From: Paracoccus nototheniae
GTDB lineage: Bacteria > Pseudomonadota > Alphaproteobacteria > Rhodobacterales > Rhodobacteraceae
DNA length: 51,806 nt
Direction: 5' to 3'
Assembly: GCF_004335005.1 (NCBI RefSeq)
Contig: NZ_RQRT01000025.1
Span: forward strand, 1-51,806
Shown here piece after piece: positions 45,239 through 51,806 of the stretch; the first letter of the stretch is position 1, and the number at the start of each line of letters is the position of its first letter. Made by a program: the position numbers and the translations under genes. The notes under the pieces were generated by a model that saw nothing but the letters and a program-made list of their open reading frames with translations, was not told where the DNA came from and did no database searches.

Positions 45239-46540
45239 TCACAGATCGTCCCCCGGTCCATGCAGGCTTTTGCGCACCCGCCGCATCGCCCACCAGACGA
45301 TCAGCACGGCCACCGGTGTCAGCCCGGCCACCAGCAGCGATTTGTCCAACCCCGTCATTCCGGCGACCGGTGCCAGCGCATAGGACAGCAGCCCCACCGC
45401 GTAATAGCTGATCGCGACGACAGACAGGCCCTCGACCGTGTGCTGCAGGCGCAGCTGCAGGTCGGCGCGGCGGTCCATGCGGTGCATGATCTTCTGGTTC
45501 TGGGCGCTGCGTTCGACATCGACGCGGGTGCGCAACAGCTCGGACGCGCGGGCGGTGCGTTCCAGCATGGTGGCCAGCCGCTGTTCGGCGGATTTGGCGG
45601 TGCGCATCGCGGGCAGATAGCGGCGGCGCATGAATTCGCTCAGCATCTGGCGGTCCAGAAACCGGGTCTCGCGCAGCACGGCGATGCGGTCCTGCACGAT
45701 CGCCTCATAGGCCGAGGTGGCGCCGAAGCGGAAGGAATGCTGAACCGCCTGCGCCTCGAGTTCCGCCGAGACGCCCAGCAGGCTGTGCAGCACCTCGTCG
45801 GCGGGCTGGGCGTCATCGCCCATCGATTCCAGGATCGCGGTCAGGCGCGGTTCAAGCTCGTTCAGGCGACGGCTGAGACCGCGCGCGCGCCCCAGACCCA
45901 GCATCGACATGGCGCGATAGGTCTCCAGCTCGACCAGCCGGTGGACCAGCCGCCCGGTCCGCCCCTCGGACGTGCCGGGGCGCACGAAAACGGCAAAGCG
46001 CATCCAGCCATCCGCGTCGATGCGGAAATCGCCCGCGACCATCGCGGCCTCGTCCAGCACCCAGATCGCGGCCATGCTGTCGCGGGCAAACCAGCTGCTG
46101 ATCCGCTCCATCGCCTCGGCGGGATCGTCGGGCAGATGATCGACCTGCACCATCACCGCCGCCACCCGCTTGCCCGGTGCGGCGCGCTGCCATTCCTCGG
46201 AAAAGACGGCACCCGCCGAGGGATCGAAGGGCCGGATCGGCAGGCCCGGCGTGGTGGCCATATAGGTCACGAATTCGGTGTGGCTTTCCCATTTCAGGTC
46301 ATGGCGCCCCAGCTTGCCCTGATAATGGCTGTCCTCGGGGTCGGGGCGCGGGCCACCATGGCGGTCGACCAGCTGGGACAGATGATCCATGTCCAGCGCC
46401 CGGTCGCGATTGGCGGCATCGCGCGGTTCCTTGAAGGCCACGAAGGCCGCCGTCGAGGGCACGGTCATCCGGGGCGAGGGCCGCGCATGCAGTTCGTTGA
46501 CCAGCGCATAGCGCAGCGGATGTTCGGTCGCCGGACCCAT
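45239..46540 (-). CDS. DUF3422 family membrane protein
   Basis: 433-residue protein of unknown function common in Proteobacteria. The N-terminus has the family motif YALVNELHARPSPRM, a mostly helical middle region follows, and two C-terminal membrane segments (VVAISYYAVGLLSYALAPVAG and SLLVAGLTPVAVLIVWWAM) place it in the inner membrane. The start at 46540 follows AGAGGGGAA. It is flanked by pntB upstream and the micro-lipoprotein downstream, without evident co-transcription. Confidence 0.85.
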   Translation of the reverse strand: MGPATEHPLRYALVNELHARPSPRMTVPSTAAFVAFKEPRDAANRDRALDMDHLSQLVDRHGGPRPDPEDSHYQGKLGRHDLKWESHTEFVTYMATTPGLPIRPFDPSAGAVFSEEWQRAAPGKRVAAVMVQVDHLPDDPAEAMERISSWFARDSMAAIWVLDEAAMVAGDFRIDADGWMRFAVFVRPGTSEGRTGRLVHRLVELETYRAMSMLGLGRARGLSRRLNELEPRLTAILESMGDDAQPADEVLHSLLGVSAELEAQAVQHSFRFGATSAYEAIVQDRIAVLRETRFLDRQMLSEFMRRRYLPAMRTAKSAEQRLATMLERTARASELLRTRVDVERSAQNQKIMHRMDRRADLQLRLQHTVEGLSVVAISYYAVGLLSYALAPVAGMTGLDKSLLVAGLTPVAVLIVWWAMRRVRKSLHGPGDDL

Positions 46541-46679
46541 GGCTGTTCCCCTCTGGACGTCTTTCGCGCAGTTGACCCCGGCGCGCTGCCGGGCGCAAGC
46601 CCGCAGCCCGGACAGCTTTATCGAAAACGCCCGCCGGACAGGGTCCGGCGGGCGCGACAGGCGCATGGGGCCGCCCTTG

Positions 46680-48122
46680 TCAGTCGATCATCGGCAGCAG
46701 CTTGTTGATGCTGTCTTTCGCATCGCCATAGAACATCCGTGTGTTCTCCTTGAAGAACAGCGGGTTCTCGATGCCGCTGTAACCGGTGCCCTGACCGCGC
46801 TTGCTGACGAACACCTGCTTGGCGCGCCACACCTCCAGCACCGGCATTCCGGCGATGGGGCTGTTGGGATCGTCCTGCGCCGCCGGGTTCACGATGTCAT
46901 TGGACCCGATGATGATGACGACATCGGTCGAGGGGAAATCCTCGTTGATCTCGTCCATCTCCAGCACGATGTCATAGGGCACCTTGGCCTCGGCCAGCAG
47001 CACATTCATGTGGCCGGGCAGACGCCCCGCGACCGGGTGGATCGCGAAACGCACCGTCTTGCCTGCTGCGCGCAGCTTACGCGTCAGCTCGCTGACGGCA
47101 CCTTGGGCCTGCGCCACGGCCATGCCATAGCCCGGCACGATGACGACGCTGTCGGCCTCATTCAGGGCCGACGCCACGCCGTCGGCATCGATGGCGATCT
47201 GTTCGCCCTCGATTTCCGCCGCAGGCCCGGTCTCACCGCCGAAACCGCCCAGGATCACGCTGACGAAATTGCGGTTCATCGCCTTGCACATGATATAGGA
47301 CAGGATCGCGCCCGAACTGCCCACCAGCGCACCGGTCACGATCAGCAGGTCATTGCCAAGCGTAAAGCCGATGGCCGCAGCCGCCCAACCGGAATAGCTG
47401 TTCAGCATCGACACGACGACCGGCATGTCGGCCCCGCCGATCCCCATGATCAGGTGATAGCCGATGAAGAAGGCCAGCAGGGTGATCACGATCAGCCAGA
47501 AGACGCCCGGCCCCACGCCGGTGAAATAGAGAATGCCGAACAGCACCGCCAGCGCCAGCGCGCCCGCGTTCAGCATATGCCCGCCGGGCAGCTTCTTGGG
47601 CTTGCCATCGACCCGGCCCGACAGCTTGGCAAAGGCCACGACCGATCCGGTAAAGGTCACCGCGCCGATGAAGACGCCAAGGAAAACCTCGATTTTCAGC
47701 ATGGCTATTTCGGCAGAGGTCTTGCTGGCCAGCAGGGCGGCAAAGCCGGTCCAGACCGTCTCGACCCCTTCCAGACGGGCGCGCATGACGCGGGCCAGCT
47801 CGATCTGGGCGTTGAAGCCGACAAAGACCGCCGCCAGACCGACCAGCGAATGCATGGCCGCGACCAGCTGCGGCATCTCGGTCATCTGGACGCGCTTGGC
47901 GACGATCCAGCCGCCGGTGCCGCCGATGACGATCATGACCAGCGACAGGAACCAGTTGCCCGCGCCGGGACCGAACAGCGTAGCCAGAACCGCCAGCCCC
48001 ATGCCGGCGATGCCGTACCAGATGGCGCGCTTGGCGCTTTCCTGTCCCGAGAGCCCGCCAAGCGACAGGATGAACAGGACCGATGCGACCACATAGGCCG
48101 CGGTGGTGAATCCGTATTCCAT
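46680..48122 (-). CDS. pntB: NAD(P) transhydrogenase subunit beta
   Basis: Inner-membrane subunit of proton-translocating transhydrogenase, which makes NADPH from NADH with proton entry. 480 residues: about nine membrane segments (domain II, residues 1-270), then the NADP-binding domain III with [42 protein letters not shown] and the terminal [12 protein letters not shown]. It begins 12 bases after pntA. Confidence 0.97.
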   Translation of the reverse strand: MEYGFTTAAYVVASVLFILSLGGLSGQESAKRAIWYGIAGMGLAVLATLFGPGAGNWFLSLVMIVIGGTGGWIVAKRVQMTEMPQLVAAMHSLVGLAAVFVGFNAQIELARVMRARLEGVETVWTGFAALLASKTSAEIAMLKIEVFLGVFIGAVTFTGSVVAFAKLSGRVDGKPKKLPGGHMLNAGALALAVLFGILYFTGVGPGVFWLIVITLLAFFIGYHLIMGIGGADMPVVVSMLNSYSGWAAAAIGFTLGNDLLIVTGALVGSSGAILSYIMCKAMNRNFVSVILGGFGGETGPAAEIEGEQIAIDADGVASALNEADSVVIVPGYGMAVAQAQGAVSELTRKLRAAGKTVRFAIHPVAGRLPGHMNVLLAEAKVPYDIVLEMDEINEDFPSTDVVIIIGSNDIVNPAAQDDPNSPIAGMPVLEVWRAKQVFVSKRGQGTGYSGIENPLFFKENTRMFYGDAKDSINKLLPMID

Positions 48123-48134
48123 TGTCCCGATCCC

Positions 48135-49709
48135 TTACGACTTCTGGAACATGGCAAGCATGCGCCGGGTGACCATGAAGCCACCGAAGATATTGACCGA
48201 TGCCATCAGCACCGCCAGCGCGCCCAGCACCATCACCCAGCCCGAGCTGCTGCCGATCTGCATCAGCGCGCCCAGAATGATGATCGAACTGATCGCGTTG
48301 GTGATTGCCATCAACGGCGTATGCAGCGAATGCGCGACGTTCCAGATAATCCGGAAGCCCACGAAACAGGACAGCACGAAGACGATGAAATGCTGCATGA
48401 AGCTGACCGGAGCGACCATGCCGATCAGCAGCACGACCAGACCGCCGCCGACCAGCAGCTTGATCTGGCTGGCGGTGTCGGCCTTGAAGGCCGCAGCCTC
48501 GGCGGCGCGGCGCTCGTCGGGGGTCAGCTCCTTCTTTTTTTCCTTGGGCTTTTGCGCCGCGATGGCCGCGATCTTGGGCGGCGGGGGCGGCCAGGTGATG
48601 TCGTGATCATGCACGACCGTCGCGCCCCGGATCACGTCATCCTCCATGTTGTGGTTGATGACGCCGTCCTTGCCGGGGGTCAGGTCGGCGATGAAATGGC
48701 GGATGTTGTTGCCATACAGCTCGCTGGCCTGCGCCCCCATGCGCGAGGGGAAATCGGTATAACCGACGATGACCACGCCGTTTTCGGTGACATGCCGTTC
48801 ATCCGGAATGGTCAGGTCGCAATTGCCGCCCTTTTCGGCGGCCAGATCGACGATGACGCTGCCGGGCTTCATCATCTCGACCATATCGGCGGTCCACAGC
48901 TTGGGCGCATCGCGCCCGGGGATCAGCGCCGTGGTGATGACGATGTCCATCTGCGGGGCCAGTTCGCGGAACCGGGCCAGCTGCTTTTCGCGGAATTCGG
49001 GGGATGAGGGCGCGGCATAGCCGCCGGTCGCGGCACCGTCCTGCGTGGGCTCGTCGAATTCCAGATAGACGAATTCTGCGCCCATCGATTCGATCTGCTC
49101 GGCCACTTCGGGGCGCACGTCAAAGGCATAGACCTGCGCGCCAAGGCTGACCGAGGTGCCGATGGCGGCCAGACCCGCCACGCCCGCACCCACGACCAGA
49201 ACCTTGGCCGGGGGCACCTTGCCCGCCGCCGTCACCTGACCGGTGAAGAACCGGCCAAAGTTGTTGGCAGCCTCGATCACCGAACGATAGCCGGCGATAT
49301 TGGCCATCGACGACAGCGCGTCCATCTTTTGCGCGCGGCTGATGCGGGGCACCATGTCCATCGCGATGGCGGTGATGCCCTGACCCTGAGCCTGCGCCAG
49401 CAGTTCGGGATTCTGCGCCGGATAAAGGAACGAGATCAGCGTCTGCCCGCTGCGCATCTGCCCCATCTCGGCGGGTGTCGGCTGGCGCACCTTGGCCAGC
49501 ACATCGACCGCACCGACCAGCTCGGCTGCGGTGGTGCAGATGGTGACGCCGGCCTTGCGGTAATCCTCGTCCGAAAAGCCCGCCCGGACGCCCGCGCCGC
49601 TTTCCAGCAGCACCTCGTGGCCCAGCTTGCCCAGATGCCCTGCCGAGGCCGGGGTGATCGCCACCCGCGCCTCGCCCGCAAAGCTTTCCTTCAATGCGCC
49701 AATCTTCAT
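48135..49709 (-). CDS. pntA: NAD(P) transhydrogenase subunit alpha
   Basis: 524 residues: NAD-binding domain I ([50 protein letters not shown]), a Lys/Pro-rich linker, and a C-terminal membrane part of about four segments. This is the one-piece alpha form; the E. coli-like organisation contrasts with alphaproteobacteria that split alpha into two genes. The start at 49709 follows AGGAATTG. On the minus strand TTGTGA, 17 bases, CTATGT is a possible promoter upstream. Confidence 0.97.
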   Translation of the reverse strand: MKIGALKESFAGEARVAITPASAGHLGKLGHEVLLESGAGVRAGFSDEDYRKAGVTICTTAAELVGAVDVLAKVRQPTPAEMGQMRSGQTLISFLYPAQNPELLAQAQGQGITAIAMDMVPRISRAQKMDALSSMANIAGYRSVIEAANNFGRFFTGQVTAAGKVPPAKVLVVGAGVAGLAAIGTSVSLGAQVYAFDVRPEVAEQIESMGAEFVYLEFDEPTQDGAATGGYAAPSSPEFREKQLARFRELAPQMDIVITTALIPGRDAPKLWTADMVEMMKPGSVIVDLAAEKGGNCDLTIPDERHVTENGVVIVGYTDFPSRMGAQASELYGNNIRHFIADLTPGKDGVINHNMEDDVIRGATVVHDHDITWPPPPPKIAAIAAQKPKEKKKELTPDERRAAEAAAFKADTASQIKLLVGGGLVVLLIGMVAPVSFMQHFIVFVLSCFVGFRIIWNVAHSLHTPLMAITNAISSIIILGALMQIGSSSGWVMVLGALAVLMASVNIFGGFMVTRRMLAMFQKS

Positions 49710-49762
49710 GGCAATTCCTGCCCCCCGGCTTGTTAACCCCGTAATGGCCAGACACATAGCAT

Positions 49763-49845
49763 CGCGAAAGATTGTTTCACAAGGTTCGCCTGCCGCATTC
49801 GCGCAGGAAAGCCGCATGCCCGCCACAGCCGTCACATCTTTCGCG
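49763..49845. repeat. Perfect 10-bp inverted repeat upstream of pntA
   Basis: CGCGAAAGAT (49763-49772) and ATCTTTCGCG (49836-49845), 63 bases apart, bracketing the likely pntA promoter region. It could mark paired protein sites or base-pair in RNA. Confidence 0.4.
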
Positions 49846-49853
49846 CGCAAACG

Positions 49854-49885
49854 AAAACGGCCCGGATGCGGGTGCATCCGGGCCG
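49854..49885 (-). terminator. Terminator of the Ala-rich protein gene
   Basis: Perfect 12-bp stem CGGCCCGGATGC / GCATCCGGGCCG with a 4-base loop and TTTT next on the minus strand. Confidence 0.75.
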
Positions 49886-49908
49886 GGTCGGTCAGGTGAT
49901 CGGGACGA

Positions 49909-50550
49909 TCAGTTCGCCGGTGCGGGCGTCGTCGTCGCAGGCGCGTCGGTTGCATCCGTCGCGGGCGCGTCAGTCGCCGGAGCGGGTTCCGGGGTGACCG
50001 GGGCCGGGGCGGGCGTCGTGGCTGCGGGCTCTTCGACGCTGACCGCGTCATCGACTGCGTCAGAGGCGCTGCTGGCGGCGTCGGATGCGGCATCGGCGGC
50101 GCTGCTGGCTGCATCGGATGCGGCGTCAGCCGCGTCCGATGCCGCTTCGCTTGCGCCCTCGACTGCCGATCCGGTGGCGTCGGCGGCATCGCTGGCAGCT
50201 TCGGCGGCGCTGTCGGCTGCGGCTTCGGCATCGGCTGCCGCATTGTCGGCGGCGGCCTCGGCTTCGGCAGCGGCAGCATCGGGTTCCGCGTCAGGCTCGG
50301 CGACGACGGCGGGCGTGTCGGGGGTGGTCGGCGCCTCTTCGGTCGTCGTCACGGTGGTGGTGTCGCCTTCGACAACCGTCGTGTCATCGGCCATGAACCG
50401 CTGCAGAACGAAATAGGCCAGCGCCAATGCCAGCAGAACGCCGATGATCAGCGGCAGGGCGGACGACTTGCGCTCGACCGGCTCGACATAGGTTTCCTTG
50501 TGATCAACACCGGGTTTCGGGCGGTTCGGATCGTTGGGATCAAAGCTCAT
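49909..50550 (-). CDS. Membrane-anchored Ala/Ser/Asp-repeat protein
   Basis: 213 residues, low complexity, not recognised. A short polar N-terminus ([18 protein letters not shown]) and a single membrane segment (about 31-50, [20 protein letters not shown]) precede a Thr/Val/Glu stretch. About 80 residues of Ala/Asp/Ser/Glu helical repeats follow (units like [15 protein letters not shown]), then a Pro/Thr/Ala tail. It looks like a periplasmic rod anchored in the inner membrane; repeats recall LEA-like sequences. GGAGG lies before ATG 50550. It is a single gene with its own terminator. Confidence 0.75.
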   Translation of the reverse strand: MSFDPNDPNRPKPGVDHKETYVEPVERKSSALPLIIGVLLALALAYFVLQRFMADDTTVVEGDTTTVTTTEEAPTTPDTPAVVAEPDAEPDAAAAEAEAAADNAAADAEAAADSAAEAASDAADATGSAVEGASEAASDAADAASDAASSAADAASDAASSASDAVDDAVSVEEPAATTPAPAPVTPEPAPATDAPATDATDAPATTTPAPAN

Positions 50551-50735
50551 GCTGGCCTCCATTGCAGACTGTATCGTGGACCGGTTCAGGTCGCGCGAAC
50601 CTGTGCCGCGTGCCCCATGGGCTGTCAACCGCCAAGGACACACGCCGCAGCTTGCGAGCCGGTGTTCAGGCGATTAACACCATGGGCAGGTCAGGGTTCC
50701 GCCCAGGCCCCATAATTCACAAGAGGCCGCCGCCC

Positions 50736-51806
50736 ATGTCCGCCACGAATCCCCAGCCCGTCCAGCATCTTGCCGATTACCGGCCCTGGCCGTTCGGGCT
50801 GACCGAAACCCGGCTGGACCTGACGCTGGCCCCGCGCGACACGATCGTGCGGGCGGCGCTGGACCTTGCGCCGCGCGACGCGTCGGACCCGCAGGATCTG
50901 GTGCTGGACGGTGGCGCGGGCCTGCGCCTGCAGGCGCTGCGCATCGATGGGCAGGCCCCCGATCCGGTCCATGTCACGCGGACCGACGAACAGCTGATCA
51001 TCGCCGCCGCCGCCCTGCCCCACGCGCCCTTCACGCTGGAAACCGAGGTGGCGATCGATCCCGCCGACAACACCGCGTTCGAGGGGTTGTATCTGTCCGG
51101 CGGCATGTTCTGCACCCAATGCGAGGCCGAAGGTTTTCGCCACATCACCTTCTATCCCGACCGTCCGGACGTGATGACCACCTTTCGCGTGACCCTGCGC
51201 AGTGCTTTGCCGGTGCGGCTGTCGAACGGCAATCCGGTCGGCGATGCGGATGGCGTGGCCGAATGGCACGATCCCTGGCCGAAACCCGCCTATCTGTTCG
51301 CGCTGGTCGCGGGCGATCTGGTCGCGGTCAGCGACCGGTTCACCACCCGGTCGGGCCGCGATGTGGCACTGAATGTGTGGGTCCGGCCCGGCGATCAGGA
51401 CCGCGCCGGTTTCGCGATGGAAAGCCTGATCAAATCCATGCGGTGGGACGAGGACGTCTATGGCCGCGAATATGATCTGGACGTGTTCAACATCGTCGCC
51501 GTCGATGATTTCAACATGGGGGCCATGGAAAACAAGGGGTTGAACATCTTCAACTCGAAACTGGTGCTGGCCTCGCCCGAAACCGCCACCGATACGGATT
51601 ATGAACGGATCGAGGCGGTGATCGCGCATGAATATTTCCACAACTGGACCGGCAACCGGATCACCTGCCGCGACTGGTTCCAGCTGTGCCTCAAGGAAGG
51701 GCTGACCGTCTTTCGCGACCAGCAGTTCACCTCCGACATGCGATCCGCGGCGGTCAAGCGGATCGAGGATGTGCAGACCCTGCGCGCCCGCCAGTTCCGC
51801 GAGGAT
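50736..51806 (+). CDS. pepN: Aminopeptidase N, 5' part (runs off the window)
   Basis: The first 357 residues of an M1-family zinc aminopeptidase, open to the window edge. An N-terminal beta domain (RPWPFGLTETRLDLTL) is followed by the substrate-binding MGAMENKGLNIFN and the zinc motif HEYFHNWTGNRITCRDW, where the two His are metal ligands. The third ligand Glu is in LKEGLTVFRDQQF. AAGAGG precedes ATG 50736. Full-length relatives are about 850-880 residues, so more than half lies outside. Cytosolic release of N-terminal amino acids from peptides. Confidence 0.95.
   Translation, partial: MSATNPQPVQHLADYRPWPFGLTETRLDLTLAPRDTIVRAALDLAPRDASDPQDLVLDGGAGLRLQALRIDGQAPDPVHVTRTDEQLIIAAAALPHAPFTLETEVAIDPADNTAFEGLYLSGGMFCTQCEAEGFRHITFYPDRPDVMTTFRVTLRSALPVRLSNGNPVGDADGVAEWHDPWPKPAYLFALVAGDLVAVSDRFTTRSGRDVALNVWVRPGDQDRAGFAMESLIKSMRWDEDVYGREYDLDVFNIVAVDDFNMGAMENKGLNIFNSKLVLASPETATDTDYERIEAVIAHEYFHNWTGNRITCRDWFQLCLKEGLTVFRDQQFTSDMRSAAVKRIEDVQTLRARQFRED

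Noticed and set aside
46539..49007. An 822-codon rightward open frame
   Set aside because: It lies antisense to pntB and pntA, is His/Asp/Arg/Gln-rich with no domain, and is a by-product of GC-rich codon use.
49909..50550. CRISPR-like or tandem DNA repeat at 50040-50280
   Set aside because: The repetition comes from Ala/Ser/Asp codons in one open frame; there are no regular spacers.

Overview
The window is GC-rich chromosomal DNA from an alphaproteobacterium of the family Rhodobacteraceae, most likely Paracoccus or a close relative. This is inferred from gene content and style: a TakP-type TRAP binding protein, DUF1489, DUF6477 and DUF6456 family genes, a divergent oxyR/katA pair, IalB, two copies of an intergenic element of a kind I associate with this family, and many perfect hairpin terminators. 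I see no insertion sequence, prophage, CRISPR array or integration scar, so this looks like ordinary core and soft-core chromosome.

Layout. 1-9.4 kb: the tail of an unknown gene, a solitary 2-oxoacid TRAP binding protein (takP) divergent from a MocR regulator, enolase, an EEP-family hydrolase, selO, obgE-proB, DUF1489 and tRNA-Gly(CCC). 9.5-12.2 kb: a phosphotransferase, a P-loop kinase, a histidine phosphatase and tRNA-Val(TAC). 12.3-16.6 kb: a two-gene RND efflux system. 16.7-25.2 kb: a leftward seven-gene cassette (omega-aminotransferase, amidohydrolase, dihydropyrimidinase, then an ABC importer of one ATPase, two permeases and one binding protein) behind a near-perfect RutR-type operator, with rutR divergent. 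It fits reductive pyrimidine breakdown to beta-alanine and onward transamination, coupled to uptake. The first enzyme, dihydropyrimidine dehydrogenase, is not in the window.

25.2-32.1 kb: a second TetR regulator; a divergent pair of cell-wall proteins (Tat-exported DUF882 peptidase and L,D-transpeptidase); a compact lpxD / acyl carrier protein / ketosynthase operon; and an IalB protein with Ala/Pro-rich arms. 32.1-32.57 kb is the longest gene-free stretch. It holds a palindrome and, on the minus strand, a plausible unannotated small RNA. 32.6-35.8 kb: a HerA-like ATPase, DUF6477 and DUF6456. 35.9-39 kb: a peroxide-defence block (catalase, OxyR with both redox cysteines, peroxiredoxin). 39.2-41.6 kb: lipA, tRNA-Leu(CAA) and a YqjD/YqjE-like envelope-stress pair.

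41.7-45.1 kb is rich in thiol-redox genes: monothiol glutaredoxin plus BolA, a CNHC redoxin, phosphoglycolate phosphatase, a DUF442 phosphatase/sulfurtransferase and an ArsC/Spx-like protein. The last of these is preceded by a 24-codon lipoprotein gene. 45.2-51.8 kb: DUF3422, pntAB, a membrane-anchored Ala/Ser/Asp-repeat protein and the first 357 codons of pepN.

No single locus clearly announces a new system. The best candidates for follow-up are the small RNA near 32.4 kb, the lpxD-acp-fabF module, the RutR-controlled pyrimidine cassette with its internal repeat/attenuator-like element, and the micro-lipoprotein.
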